A stretch of 64,000 nt of DNA from the NCBI GenBank assembly GCA_947589045.1, contig CANQBQ010000004.1:25259-89258 (forward strand). Reading direction: 5' to 3'. This DNA comes from an uncultured Clostridia bacterium (lineage in GTDB: Bacteria > Bacillota > Clostridia > Monoglobales > Monoglobaceae). Under the pieces are notes generated by a model. It worked only from the letters and a program-made list of their open reading frames with translations. It did no database searches and was not told the DNA's origin. Every line of letters begins with the position of its first letter. Within the stretch, counting starts at the first letter, position 1. The position numbers and the translations under genes are program-made. Below, one piece after another: positions 17,204 through 27,232 of this stretch.

Positions 17204-19684
17204 TTATTTCAGGTGCCATATGGTCCTGTTGTAGTCGCTGATGGTTCGGTCGCTTGAAAATACGCCCGACTTTGCGACGTTGATAACAGCCTTTTTCCAC
17301 CATACGTTCGGCTTCTCGTACTGGTTGCATACCTCCTGGCAAGCGTTTACATACGACTCAAAGTCGCGGAGCACCAGATACGGGTCCTCAAATCCGTTCG
17401 AGCCGAATATGAGGGAGTGGTATATATCCTGGAACAAATTGGGCTGGTCTGCCGAGAACGTGCCGTCGATAAGCGTGTCCACAACCGACTTGATTACCAT
17501 ATTCTGAGTGTATATGGTCGAGCTGCCCGACTTGCCGTGCTGATATATGCTGAGTACCTCGGGTGCGGTAAGACCAAAGATAAAGATGTTGTCCTTGCCG
17601 ACCTGCTCCGCAATCTCTACGTTCGCGCCGTCCATGGTGCCGATTGTGAGAGAGCCGTTCATCATCAGCTTCATATTTCCTGTACCCGAAGCCTCTTTGC
17701 TCGCGGTCGAAATCTGCTCCGAAAGCTCAGCCGCCGCAACGATTTTCTGCGCAATGCTTACGTTGTAGTTTTCTATAAATACTACCTTGATGTACTGGCT
17801 TGCGACAGGGTCGTTGTTTACAACCTCCGCGACGCTGTTTATCAGCTTGATAATCAGCTTCGCCATATGATAGCCCGGAGCGGCTTTCGCGCCGAAGATA
17901 AAGGTCTGCTTGGATTTATCCGCGTTCGTGAAGTCCTCCTTGAGCATTTTATACCTATATATAATATGAAATACCTTGAGGAGCTGACGCTTATACTCGT
18001 GCAGTCTCTTTATCTGAACGTCGAACATAGAGTCGGGGTCTACGTCTATTCCGTTATGCTCCTTTATATACTTCATAAGAAGCAGCTTGTTGTCGTGCTT
18101 GATTTTAGCGAACTTCTCGCAGAACGCCTTGTCGTTTGCAAACGGCATCAGTTTTTCAAATTCCTCGGGCTTAACTATCCAGCCGTCGCCTATCGACTCC
18201 GAAATCAGGTCTGCAAGGGCGGGGTTCGCGAGCTTCAGCCAGCGGCGCTGAGTTACGCCGTTGGTCACGTTCTTGAACTTTTTCGGATACATACTGTAAT
18301 AGTCTTTGAAAGTCTCGGTTTTGAGTATCTCGGTATGCAAAGCCGCAACGCCGTTAACGCTGTGGCAGGCGGTCAGGCACATATTCGCCATCGAAATCAT
18401 ACTGTTCGATATGATTGACATATAGTCGATTTTGCCCCAGTCTCCGCCGAAGCGCGCCTGAAGAGCCTCTTTCTGACGGCGGTCTATCTCCCAAACAATC
18501 TGATTTATTCTCGGAAGCAGGGTTTCCATCATATTGATAGGCCATCTCTCGAGAGCTTCCGCCATAATTGTATGGTTCGTGTACGCAAAGGTGCGCGTAA
18601 CAATGTCCCACGCCTCGTCCCAGCCGAAGCCGTTATCGTCCATCAAAAGACGCATAAGCTCGGGGATTGCGATTGTCGGGTGGGTGTCGTTGATGTGGAT
18701 TTGAACATAGTCGGGCATTTTATTGAGCGGAATACCGCGGCGCTTCATTCTCTGGAGTATCCACTGTATGCTTGCCGAAACGAAGAAGTACTGCTGCTTC
18801 AGTCTGAGCATCTTGCCCTCGTAGTGGTTATCCTCGGGATAGAGTATCTTGGAGATAACCTCGGCGAGTGCGCGGTCCTCGACCGCCTTCGCGTAGTCGC
18901 CCTGATTGAAGCTGCGCATATCCATAATCTTGGGCGAACGCGCCTTCCAAAGGCGGAGCGTGTTCACCTGGTCAGAACCGTAGCCCGTTATCGGCATATC
19001 GAACGGCTCGCCGATTACGGTGTTGTAATCAACGTGTCTGAACTTCATTCTGCCGTCCTCGAAGTACTCCTCAATTCTTCCGTTGAAGTGAACCTCGACC
19101 TGGTCCTCCGAGCGCTCGACCTCCCATACGTTTCCGCCATCCTCAAGCCACGGGTCGGGCATCTCTATCTGGAAGCCGTCCACGATTTTCTGCCTGAACA
19201 GACCGTACTCATAACGTATTCCGCAGCCGTAAGCCGGAAGTCCGAGAGTCGAGAGAGAGTCAAGGAAGCACGCGGCAAGTCTGCCGAGACCGCCGTTGCC
19301 GAGACCCGCATCGTTTTCTATATCTTCAATCACGTTGAGGTCCAGACCGCACTCCATAAGAGCCTCGCGGTAGACGTCGGTCTGCATAATGTTCATAAGG
19401 TTGTTGCCGAGCGCACGTCCCATAAGGAACTCGAACGAGAAATAGTAAAGCTCCTTCTGCTTTGTCTTTTCCTGCTTCTCGCGCGATACCGCCCACTTCT
19501 CCATAATCTGGTCCTTGACCGTTATAGCGCACGCCCTGTAAATCTGCTGAGGCGTTGCGGTCTCAATGGTCTTGGCAAAATATCGGCGGAGCTTGCCCGA
19601 AATTTCACTTTTGATTTCTTCCTTTTTCTTGTCAAATTCTTTTTTTGACATAGCCGCACTTGCGGCAGTTTTTCCTGTTGCCAT
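17204..19684 (-). CDS. glgP: Glycogen/starch alpha-glucan phosphorylase
   Basis: An 826-residue GT35 enzyme that releases glucose 1-phosphate from glycogen. Typical blocks are GLGNGGLGRLAACFLDS near 130, TNHTIMAEALE, NVTNGVTQRRW, RLHEYKRQLLK and the PLP site SGTGNMK (Lys bears the cofactor). Full length for the family. It is transcribed away from the synthetic genes glgBCDA, so breakdown and synthesis share one intergenic control region of 374 bp. Confidence 0.98.
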   Translation of the reverse strand: MATGKTAASAAMSKKEFDKKKEEIKSEISGKLRRYFAKTIETATPQQIYRACAITVKDQIMEKWAVSREKQEKTKQKELYYFSFEFLMGRALGNNLMNIMQTDVYREALMECGLDLNVIEDIENDAGLGNGGLGRLAACFLDSLSTLGLPAYGCGIRYEYGLFRQKIVDGFQIEMPDPWLEDGGNVWEVERSEDQVEVHFNGRIEEYFEDGRMKFRHVDYNTVIGEPFDMPITGYGSDQVNTLRLWKARSPKIMDMRSFNQGDYAKAVEDRALAEVISKILYPEDNHYEGKMLRLKQQYFFVSASIQWILQRMKRRGIPLNKMPDYVQIHINDTHPTIAIPELMRLLMDDNGFGWDEAWDIVTRTFAYTNHTIMAEALERWPINMMETLLPRINQIVWEIDRRQKEALQARFGGDWGKIDYMSIISNSMISMANMCLTACHSVNGVAALHTEILKTETFKDYYSMYPKKFKNVTNGVTQRRWLKLANPALADLISESIGDGWIVKPEEFEKLMPFANDKAFCEKFAKIKHDNKLLLMKYIKEHNGIDVDPDSMFDVQIKRLHEYKRQLLKVFHIIYRYKMLKEDFTNADKSKQTFIFGAKAAPGYHMAKLIIKLINSVAEVVNNDPVASQYIKVVFIENYNVSIAQKIVAAAELSEQISTASKEASGTGNMKLMMNGSLTIGTMDGANVEIAEQVGKDNIFIFGLTAPEVLSIYQHGKSGSSTIYTQNMVIKSVVDTLIDGTFSADQPNLFQDIYHSLIFGSNGFEDPYLVLRDFESYVNACQEVCNQYEKPNVWWKKAVINVAKSGVFSSDRTISDYNRTIWHLK

Positions 19685-19789
19685 TATATATACTCCTCCT
19701 TTTTATTCTCTTTATATTATTAAAAATCAACTATTATTAAAATAATAATTTAATTTTTAACGCATACATTTTTAACAAACACAATGCCG

Positions 19790-19818
19790 ATTATACCACT
19801 AAAAATTCAAGTTTGCAA
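19790..19818 (-). promoter_or_regulatory. glgP promoter
   Basis: On the reverse strand TTGCAA (19813-19818), a 17-bp spacer and a perfect TATAAT (19790-19795), giving a leader of about 100 nt before glgP. Confidence 0.75.
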
Positions 19819-19960
19819 GCAAAAAACAAACATTTTGCCCGTTGTTTACCCCAACATTTTCAAAAAATACGGTTTTTATATTAAAAAAACACATAAAATA
19901 TTGCAATTTGACAAAAAATTTTTAAAATTTCAAAAAATTTTTGTGCAAAATATGGACAAA

Positions 19961-19989
19961 TAGACAATTTTGTGTTAAACTGTTATAAA
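19961..19989 (+). promoter_or_regulatory. Promoter of the glgBCDA operon
   Basis: TAGACA (19961-19966), 17-bp spacer, TATAAA (19984-19989), about 70 bp before glgB. Between the two divergent promoters (19819-19960) there is only very AT-rich sequence with runs of A and T. I see no gene in it. Confidence 0.65.
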
Positions 19990-20058
19990 GATTATACGTA
20001 ATAAAATATACAAATTAAAAATTTCTTCGTTAATTTAACCTACGGGAGGGTAAATCCA

Positions 20059-22014
20059 ATGGCAAATGACAACAACAAAAACGGCGGTATGATAAGCGAT
20101 TTCCCGATGTATATATTCACGCAGGGCGAAAATTACGAGAGCTATAAGATGCTCGGCGCGCATCCCTGCAAGGGTGAAAACGGGGAGGACGGCTATCTGT
20201 TCGCGGTCTGGGCTCCCAACGCAAAGTCGGTGTCGGTGGTTTGCGATGCAAACGGCTGGAGACGCGAGGACGGCTATATGTTCCTGCACACCGATTTCGG
20301 TATATGGGAGCGTTTTATTGAAGGCGCAAAGCCCGGAGAGAACTACAAATACAGTATAGAAACGCAGAGCGGCGATATAATTTTAAAAGCCGACCCTTAC
20401 GCGTTCTTTTCGGAGGTTCGTCCCGCAAACGCTTCGGTGACGACCGATTTGAGCTACGACTGGCACGACGAGAAGTGGCTCAAGACCCGCTCCGAAACCG
20501 AGCCGTACAGCAGACCGATAAGTATTTACGAGACTCATCTCGGCTCCTGGAAAACTCACGAGGACGGCAGCTTATACAACTACCGCGAGATGGCTGACGA
20601 GCTGGTGTCATATCTCGTTGATATGGGCTACACCCACATCGAGATTATGCCCATATGCGAGTATCCGTTCGACGGCTCGTGGGGCTATCAGGTAACCGGT
20701 TATTACTCGGTCAACAGCCGTTACGGCTCGCCGACCGACTTCAAATACTTTGTCGATAAGTGCCACGAGGCGGGAATAGGCGTAATTATGGACTGGGTTC
20801 CGGCGCACTTCCCAAAGGACGCGTTCGGACTTGCAAAGTTCGACGGCACCTGCCTTTACGAGCATCCCGACTCTCGCCGCGGCGAGCATTACGAGTGGGG
20901 CACCCTGATATTCAACTGGGAAAAGAGCGAGATTTTCTCGTTCCTTATATCGAACGCAATCTTCTGGCTTTCGGAGTACCACCTCGACGGTCTGCGCGTA
21001 GACGCGGTTTCGAGTATGCTCTACCTCGACTATAACAGGCGCGACGGCGAGTGGCTTCCGAACAAGTACGGCGGCAAGGAAAATATCGAGGCGATAGAGT
21101 TCTTCCGCAAGCTCAACTCGGAGGTGTTCAGGCGTTTCCCGAACACACTTATGATTGCGGAGGAGTCCACCGCGTGGGGCGGAGTTACCCACCCCGTACA
21201 CGAGGGCGGTCTCGGCTTCAACTTTAAGTGGAATATGGGCTGGATGAACGACATTTTGAAATATATGTCCATGGACCCGTATTTCAGACGTTTTAACCAC
21301 AACCTCGTGACCTTCTCGTTTATGTACGCATTCTCGGAGAACTACATTCTCGCGCTTTCGCACGACGAGGTCGTACACGGCAAAAAGTCGCTCATTGAGA
21401 AGATGTACGGCACCTATGAGGAAAAATTCGCGGGGCTTCGCCTGTTTTACGCGTATATGTTCGCTCACCCGGGCAAAAAGCTCTTGTTTATGGGCGACGA
21501 TATAGCTCAGTTTATCGAGTGGAGATACTACGAAGGGCTTGACTGGCAGCTTTTGGACTACGATATGCACCGAAAGTTCAATTTCTACTGCAAGACGCTC
21601 AACGAGTTCTACAAATCTCAGCCCGCGCTCTACGAGAACGAGCAGGACTGGAACGGCTTCCAGTGGATAAACGCGAACGATGACGAGCACAGCATCATCT
21701 CGTTTGTGCGTTACAGTAAAGAAGGCAAGGACAGCGTTATCTGCGTTGCAAACTTTACGCCGGTGGGCTACAACACCTACACAATAGGCGTTCCGTCGGA
21801 CGGAATTTACAGCGTTGTGCTCAACACCAACGACGAAAAATTCGGCGGAGACGGCACGGGAAGCGGCAAATATATGGCTAAAAAAGAGAGCTTCGGAGAT
21901 TTTGAGTATTCAATCAAGATTACCGTTCCGGCGCTTACAAGCATATATCTGAAAAAGGGCGAGCTTGCACACGCCACCAACGCCAAAGGCACAAAGTCCT
22001 CGAAAAAGGCGTAA
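20059..22014 (+). CDS. glgB: 1,4-alpha-glucan branching enzyme
   Basis: A 651-residue GH13 enzyme that adds alpha-1,6 branches to growing glycogen. An N-terminal carbohydrate-binding domain (about 20-120) is followed by the TIM barrel with the nucleophile in GLRVDAVSSML, the acid Glu in LMIAEES and the third Asp in LSHDEVVHG. The C-terminal tail is Lys/Ala/Thr rich. It is the first gene of a tight plus-strand operon with glgC 60 bp downstream. Confidence 0.97.
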   Translation: MANDNNKNGGMISDFPMYIFTQGENYESYKMLGAHPCKGENGEDGYLFAVWAPNAKSVSVVCDANGWRREDGYMFLHTDFGIWERFIEGAKPGENYKYSIETQSGDIILKADPYAFFSEVRPANASVTTDLSYDWHDEKWLKTRSETEPYSRPISIYETHLGSWKTHEDGSLYNYREMADELVSYLVDMGYTHIEIMPICEYPFDGSWGYQVTGYYSVNSRYGSPTDFKYFVDKCHEAGIGVIMDWVPAHFPKDAFGLAKFDGTCLYEHPDSRRGEHYEWGTLIFNWEKSEIFSFLISNAIFWLSEYHLDGLRVDAVSSMLYLDYNRRDGEWLPNKYGGKENIEAIEFFRKLNSEVFRRFPNTLMIAEESTAWGGVTHPVHEGGLGFNFKWNMGWMNDILKYMSMDPYFRRFNHNLVTFSFMYAFSENYILALSHDEVVHGKKSLIEKMYGTYEEKFAGLRLFYAYMFAHPGKKLLFMGDDIAQFIEWRYYEGLDWQLLDYDMHRKFNFYCKTLNEFYKSQPALYENEQDWNGFQWINANDDEHSIISFVRYSKEGKDSVICVANFTPVGYNTYTIGVPSDGIYSVVLNTNDEKFGGDGTGSGKYMAKKESFGDFEYSIKITVPALTSIYLKKGELAHATNAKGTKSSKKA

Positions 22015-22074
22015 TAAAACCGAAAACTATCAAACCAAGAAACCAATAGGTTACTTAAGGAGGAGAAGTAATAT

Positions 22075-23313
22075 ATGAAATCAAAGGAATGTGTGGCAAT
22101 GATTCTTGCCGGCGGACAGGGCAGCCGGCTTGGAATTCTCACCAAAAACGTGGCTAAGCCCGCGGTTCCGTTCGGCGGAAAATATCGTATCATCGACTTT
22201 CCGCTGAGCAACTGCTCCCACTCGGGAATTGATACCGTCGGAGTTCTGACGCAGTATCAGCCGTTGGAGCTCAACACCTACATAGGCAGCGGAAGCTCGT
22301 GGGATTTAAACCGCAAGGACGGCGGCGTTTACGTTCTCCCGCCCTATCAGACGGCGGAAAAGGGAGAGTGGTACAAGGGTACCGCAAACGCAATCTATCA
22401 GAACAAGGGCTTTATAGACCAGTATAACCCCGAGTATGTGGTTATCCTTTCGGGCGACCACATCTACAAGATGGATTACTCAAAAATGGTTTCGGCGCAC
22501 AAAAAGGCAAAGGCCGACGCGACCATCGCGGTAATAGAGGTTCCTTGGGACGAGGCGTCCCGCTTCGGAATTATGAACACCGACGAGGATATGCGCATAA
22601 CCGAGTTTGAGGAGAAGCCGAAGGAGCCTAAGAGCAACCTCGCTTCGATGGGCGTTTACGTATTTACCTGGTCGGTGCTTAAAAAGTATCTTATCGCGGA
22701 CGAGAACGACCCGAACTCCGAGAACGATTTTGGTAAAAACATTATTCCGGCGATGCTCGGCGACGGAAAGAAGCTGCTTGCTTACCGCTTCTCGGGCTAC
22801 TGGAAGGACGTCGGAACCATTCAGAGTCTTTGGGAAGCAAATATGGAGCTGCTTGACGAGACTCCCGCGTTCGAGATAGGCGACGAGTGGCGCGTATACA
22901 GCAAAAATCCCGCTCTCCCGCCTCATTTCATAGCAGACACCGCAAGGGTCAAGAACTGCTTTATAACAGAGGGCTGTGAAATAAAAGGAAGCGTTGAGCG
23001 CTCGATAATCTTTGAGGGCGTTACGGTAGAGGAAGGCGCAATCGTCAAGGATTCGATTTTGTTCCCGAACTCGTATGTGGGCGCGGGAAGCGTTGTGAGA
23101 AAGGCGATTGTCGGAAACGACAGCGTTCTTAAAGACAACGTAAAAATCGGAACCGACGCGGACGACGCTCTGGACAGCTACACCAACCTTAAAATCTGTT
23201 CGGACGGCATAAGCGTTATAGGCGTCGGAATTACAATAGACGAGGGCATTAAAATAGCTCCTCAGTCTATGGTAACAAGAAGCGTTAAGCAAAAGACCGA
23301 CGCTAAAAAGTAA
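22075..23313 (+). CDS. glgC: Glucose-1-phosphate adenylyltransferase
   Basis: A 412-residue enzyme that makes ADP-glucose. The nucleotide-binding motif LAGGQGSRL is at the N-terminus, followed by [19 protein letters not shown] and the activity-related YWKDVGT. A left-handed beta-helix fills the C-terminal third. GlgC of Firmicutes works best with the inactive-site homologue GlgD, which follows here. A strong AAGGAGGAG ribosome-binding site precedes it. Confidence 0.97.
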   Translation: MKSKECVAMILAGGQGSRLGILTKNVAKPAVPFGGKYRIIDFPLSNCSHSGIDTVGVLTQYQPLELNTYIGSGSSWDLNRKDGGVYVLPPYQTAEKGEWYKGTANAIYQNKGFIDQYNPEYVVILSGDHIYKMDYSKMVSAHKKAKADATIAVIEVPWDEASRFGIMNTDEDMRITEFEEKPKEPKSNLASMGVYVFTWSVLKKYLIADENDPNSENDFGKNIIPAMLGDGKKLLAYRFSGYWKDVGTIQSLWEANMELLDETPAFEIGDEWRVYSKNPALPPHFIADTARVKNCFITEGCEIKGSVERSIIFEGVTVEEGAIVKDSILFPNSYVGAGSVVRKAIVGNDSVLKDNVKIGTDADDALDSYTNLKICSDGISVIGVGITIDEGIKIAPQSMVTRSVKQKTDAKK

Positions 23314-23388
23314 AAAGTAATTTATTATAAATTACGGTTTAAAATTATATATTTGGTAAACACTTAAAATAAATGTGGGGTGAAAACA

Positions 23389-24525
23389 ATGCAAAATAAA
23401 GTATTGGGACTCGTATTTGCCGACAATCCGGAAGTAGATTTGGGCGTTCTTATGAACAACCGTTCTCTCGCCGCGGTTCCGGTCGGCGGAAGATACAGAA
23501 TTATTGATTTTATACTCTCGAATATGGTAAATTCGGGCATTATTAACATAGGAATTACCACTCAGTCGAACTATCAGTCGCTTATGGACCACATCGGCAC
23601 AGGCCGTTCGTGGGACCTCGACAGAAAGAACGAGGGTCTGTTCCTGCTCCCGCCGTATATCGAGAGCGCGACCGCGAGCGACACGGTTCTCGGCGGTATC
23701 GACACCATTCACGGCGCGATGGATTATCTCAAAAGGAGCCGTCAGGAATACGTTATCGTGAGCAACTGCAACACGATATGCAACATCGACTACCGCAAGG
23801 TATTTAAGGCTCATATCGACAACGACGCGGACATAACAATGGTATGCTTCAAGGTCGACAAGCTCGAAGAGGCTGAGCTCAAGCGCAGTATTCTCGTCAA
23901 AGCAAACGACAAGAGCGGTCTTATATCTGATATTCAGATTTATCCGTCAAAGCAGAGCAACAACCTGTCGTATATGCACACCTTCCTCATAAAGCGCGAG
24001 CTTCTCATCGATTTGGTTGAGGACTGCGTATCTCACGGCGAGCATATAATCTCAAAGGATCTGCTCCTTCGCCGCGTAAAGAACGGAAAGGTCTTTGCGT
24101 ATATATTCGACGGATACAACCAGACCATCGACTCTATTCAGACGTTTTTCAAGTTTAATCTTGATTTGCTCAAGAAGGAAATCCGCGACGAGCTTTTCGC
24201 AACCGACGGCGACAACAAGATTTACACCAAGCCCAAGGATATGACTCCCACCAAGTACGGCAAGGGCGCGGATGTATCGGCTTCGTTTATTGCGGACGGC
24301 TGCAAAATCGAGGGCGTTGTCAAAAACAGCATTATCTTCCGAGGCGTAAACGTCGGCAGCGGCGCGAGCATCGAAAACAGCATAATTATGCAGCAGTCGG
24401 ATATTATGGACAACTGTATGGTTGAAAACGCGATTTTCGATAAAGAGGTCATTCTCCGCAGCGGCAAGAAACTGGTAGGTCAGGAAACCTATCCTGTCGT
24501 TATCGGCAAGAGAACGGTGGTTTAA
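23389..24525 (+). CDS. glgD: Glucose-1-phosphate adenylyltransferase subunit GlgD
   Basis: A 378-residue homologue of GlgC. The N-terminal glycine-rich loop (GGxGxRL) is replaced by LVFADNPEVDLGVLMNNR, so it is unlikely to catalyse. It keeps VPVGGRYRIIDFILSN and the beta-helix. In Firmicutes GlgD is a regulatory partner that raises GlgC activity. The start is the ATG at 23389, preceded by GGGGTG. A GTG three codons upstream lies within that site. Confidence 0.95.
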   Translation: MQNKVLGLVFADNPEVDLGVLMNNRSLAAVPVGGRYRIIDFILSNMVNSGIINIGITTQSNYQSLMDHIGTGRSWDLDRKNEGLFLLPPYIESATASDTVLGGIDTIHGAMDYLKRSRQEYVIVSNCNTICNIDYRKVFKAHIDNDADITMVCFKVDKLEEAELKRSILVKANDKSGLISDIQIYPSKQSNNLSYMHTFLIKRELLIDLVEDCVSHGEHIISKDLLLRRVKNGKVFAYIFDGYNQTIDSIQTFFKFNLDLLKKEIRDELFATDGDNKIYTKPKDMTPTKYGKGADVSASFIADGCKIEGVVKNSIIFRGVNVGSGASIENSIIMQQSDIMDNCMVENAIFDKEVILRSGKKLVGQETYPVVIGKRTVV

Positions 24526-24582
24526 TATAGAGCAAAAGTCGAGAACAATTTAATTATTTAACTTGAAAGGACTGATTTTGCT

Positions 24583-26019
24583 ATGCGTAAGATTTTAATG
24601 GTTTCATCGGAAGTTTCACCGTTTGCGAAAACCGGCGGTCTGGGCGACGTTGTGGGCGCACTCCCGCAGGCTCTGGCAAAGCTCGGCGACAATGACGTAA
24701 GAGTCGTTATGCCGCGCTACGGCTGTATTCCGAACGAATACCGCGAGGCTATGGAGTTTAAGTTCTTCATATACGTTCCGCTCGGCTGGCGGCGCAAATA
24801 CTGCGGCGTTTTCGAGCTTAAGCGCGACGGCGTGACCTACTACTTTATCGACAACGAATACTACTTCGGCGATACCTTTATATATAAGTGGAACGACCTT
24901 GAGAGGTTTGCGTTCTTTGACAAGGCGGCTCTGGAAATTCTGAAAACTCTCGACTTCAAGCCCGACATCATCCATTGCCACGACTGGCAGGCGGGTATGA
25001 TTCCCGTGGTTTTGAAGGCATATTACTGCAACGATGAGTTCTATCAGAATATCGGAACGATATTTACGATACACAACCTTAAGTATCAGGGTATTTACGC
25101 TCCGAATTTGGTTGCCGACTTCTTCTCGCTCAACGGCTCGTTCTTTACGCCGGATAAACTGGAATTTCACGGCTGCGCCAACCTGCTCAAGGGCGGCATA
25201 ACCTATTCGGACTACGTTACAACGGTCAGCCCGTCGTATGCCGAGGAAATAAAGACGATAGAGGGCGGCGAACAGCTTGACGGTCTGCTCCGCGCCCGCG
25301 ACCAGTCGCTCTTCGGAATTATCAACGGAATTGATGAGGACGTATATAACCCCAAGACCGACAAATATATCTTCAAGAACTTTGACTCGCGCTCTTACTT
25401 CGCGGGCAAAAAGGCAAACAAGACCGCGCTCCAGGAACAGCTCGGACTTGAGGTTGACCCCGACAAGGCTATGATAGGTCTTATCTCCCGCCTTGTTGAC
25501 CAAAAGGGTCTTGACCTTATTGAAGCGGCGATGGGCGAGCTTATGAGTATGGATATTCAGTTCGTCGTTGTGGGAACGGGCGTTGAAAAGTACGAAAACC
25601 TGTTCAGACACAACGCGTGGTGCAATCCGCAGAAGCTCTCCGCAAACATAACCTTCAGCAACGAGCTGGCGCACAAGGTTTACGCGGCAAGCGACATATT
25701 CTTAATGCCGTCTATGTTTGAGCCGTGCGGCTTGGGTCAGATGATTGCGATGAGATACGGCGCGATACCGCTGGTACGCGAAACGGGCGGTCTGCGCGAT
25801 ACGGTTCAGCCCTACAACGAGTTTGAAAACACCGGCAACGGCTTCTCGTTCGCTCCGTACAACGCGCACGATATGATGTTCACCTTAAGACGCGCTCTGA
25901 ATATTTATCCCGACGAAAAGGTTTGGCGCGATCTTATGAAGCGCGCGATGCAGACCGACTTCTCGTGGAAATCCTCCGCGAATAAGTATGTGGAGCTTTA
26001 CGACCGTCTTATCGGATAA
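24583..26019 (+). CDS. glgA: Glycogen synthase (ADP-glucose, GT5)
   Basis: A 478-residue synthase that adds glucose from ADP-glucose to glycogen. The N-terminal KTGGLGDVVGALP motif binds the nucleotide sugar, and the C-terminal half has LMPSMFEPCGLGQM and ETGGLRDTV. Length is standard. It is the last gene of glgBCDA. A 13-bp inverted repeat 41 bp downstream (26061-26073 with 26080-26092) lacks a T tract, so it is only a possible 3' end stabiliser or weak terminator. Confidence 0.97.
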   Translation: MRKILMVSSEVSPFAKTGGLGDVVGALPQALAKLGDNDVRVVMPRYGCIPNEYREAMEFKFFIYVPLGWRRKYCGVFELKRDGVTYYFIDNEYYFGDTFIYKWNDLERFAFFDKAALEILKTLDFKPDIIHCHDWQAGMIPVVLKAYYCNDEFYQNIGTIFTIHNLKYQGIYAPNLVADFFSLNGSFFTPDKLEFHGCANLLKGGITYSDYVTTVSPSYAEEIKTIEGGEQLDGLLRARDQSLFGIINGIDEDVYNPKTDKYIFKNFDSRSYFAGKKANKTALQEQLGLEVDPDKAMIGLISRLVDQKGLDLIEAAMGELMSMDIQFVVVGTGVEKYENLFRHNAWCNPQKLSANITFSNELAHKVYAASDIFLMPSMFEPCGLGQMIAMRYGAIPLVRETGGLRDTVQPYNEFENTGNGFSFAPYNAHDMMFTLRRALNIYPDEKVWRDLMKRAMQTDFSWKSSANKYVELYDRLIG

Positions 26020-26117
26020 ATCATAAATCCTGTTTACTCACTTGATTTTAATACATAGTGCAAACGCCAAAAGACTGTACTTTTGGCGTTTGCCTGTAAT
26101 TAAGCGAAAGTGAGGAT

Positions 26118-26783
26118 ATGAAGATGACAAAATACAAATGCAAGGTGTGCAGCAAAATTTTTGACATACCGCTCGGCGCGCCGGCGGTATGCCCGGTCTG
26201 CGGAGTTGCGGGCGACAGCCTCGACATCGTCGCGGAGGAGCCCCGCACAACAAAATATTCGGGCACCCGAACCGAGAAAAATTTGCAAACGGCGTTTTCG
26301 GGAGAGTCCGAGGCGAGAAACAAGTACACATATTTTGCGTCGGCCGCCAAAAAAGAGGGCTACGAACAGATAGCGGAGCTGTTTCTCAAAACCGCCGAGA
26401 ACGAAAGAGCGCACGCCAAGCTGTGGTTTCAGGAGCTGGACGGGCTCCGCGACACCGCAAAAAATCTCTCCGATGCGGCGGACGGCGAACACTACGAATG
26501 GAACGATATGTACGCGGGATTTGCAAAGACCGCCGACGAGGAGGGCTTTTCGGAGCTTGCGGAAAAATTCCGCAAGGTCGCCGCGATTGAAAAAGAACAC
26601 GAAGAACGCTTCCGCGCTCTGCTCAAAAACGTGGAGACCGCGCAGGTGTTCGCGCGTAGCGAGGTCAAGATCTGGATTTGCCGCAACTGCGGTCATATAG
26701 TCGTGGGCAACTGCGCGCCCGACATATGCCCCGTCTGCGACCACCCCCGCGCCTTCTTTGAAATCAAAGCCGAAAACTATTAA
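26118..26783 (+). CDS. Rubrerythrin with rubredoxin-like modules at both ends
   Basis: A 221-residue oxidative-stress protein that reduces peroxide. The N-terminal rubredoxin-like module has Cys8, Cys11, Cys25 and Cys28. The middle (about 52-175) is the ferritin-like di-iron domain, with [10 protein letters not shown] near 61, ENERAH at 94-99 and EKEH at 158-161. The C-terminal module has Cys188, Cys191, Cys204 and Cys207. Classical rubrerythrin carries only the C-terminal module and reverse rubrerythrin only the N-terminal one, so this double form is less common. It stands alone with its own terminator. Confidence 0.92.
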   Translation: MKMTKYKCKVCSKIFDIPLGAPAVCPVCGVAGDSLDIVAEEPRTTKYSGTRTEKNLQTAFSGESEARNKYTYFASAAKKEGYEQIAELFLKTAENERAHAKLWFQELDGLRDTAKNLSDAADGEHYEWNDMYAGFAKTADEEGFSELAEKFRKVAAIEKEHEERFRALLKNVETAQVFARSEVKIWICRNCGHIVVGNCAPDICPVCDHPRAFFEIKAENY

Positions 26784-26789
26784 GGAATG

Positions 26790-26818
26790 GAGCGCATCGC
26801 AAAGCGATGCGCTCTTTT
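26790..26818 (+). terminator. Rubrerythrin terminator
   Basis: A perfect 11-bp stem (26790-26800 with 26804-26814) with an AAA loop, followed by TTTTG. Confidence 0.85.
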
Positions 26819-26958
26819 GTTGTTTGGCGGACATAGCGTTTTGCCCGCAAATTTCAAGACTTTTATCTATCATATAATTTATAATAAACTCTCGTGTTGT
26901 TACTTATAATCCGTTGATGTATTTACTGCAGTTTGATAAAATCAACTTTGGGTGATGT

Positions 26959-27207
26959 TTGGTGATAAAAAGAAAAATCGGTGTTCGCATACGCGAATTA
27001 CGCACTGCTACGGGTTTAAGTCAAGAAAAGTTTGCATTAAAAATCGGTATGGATAGAACTTATCTTGCATCGGTAGAACTTGGAAACCGAAATATATCAA
27101 TAGTTAACCTTGAAAAAATAGTAAGAAATATTAAGAGTCATAATTCCATAGCTGACATGGTATATACCGTGGGGGAAAGAGATCGTCAGTGGTTTTTAAA
27201 ACAATAA
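26959..27207 (+). CDS. XRE-family helix-turn-helix regulator (C-protein-like)
   Basis: An 82-residue one-domain repressor. IRELRTATGLSQEKFALKIG and then RTYLASVELGNRNIS form the helix-turn-helix. Its size and sequence recall controller proteins of restriction-modification systems. It starts at TTG 26959 or GTG 26962 behind GGGTGATG. It converges on an adenine methylase gene 25 bp away, and both are strikingly AT-rich compared with neighbours, which suggests joint transfer. Confidence 0.85.
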   Translation: MVIKRKIGVRIRELRTATGLSQEKFALKIGMDRTYLASVELGNRNISIVNLEKIVRNIKSHNSIADMVYTVGERDRQWFLKQ

Positions 27208-27232
27208 AAATCTATAACAAATCTCCCTGTAA

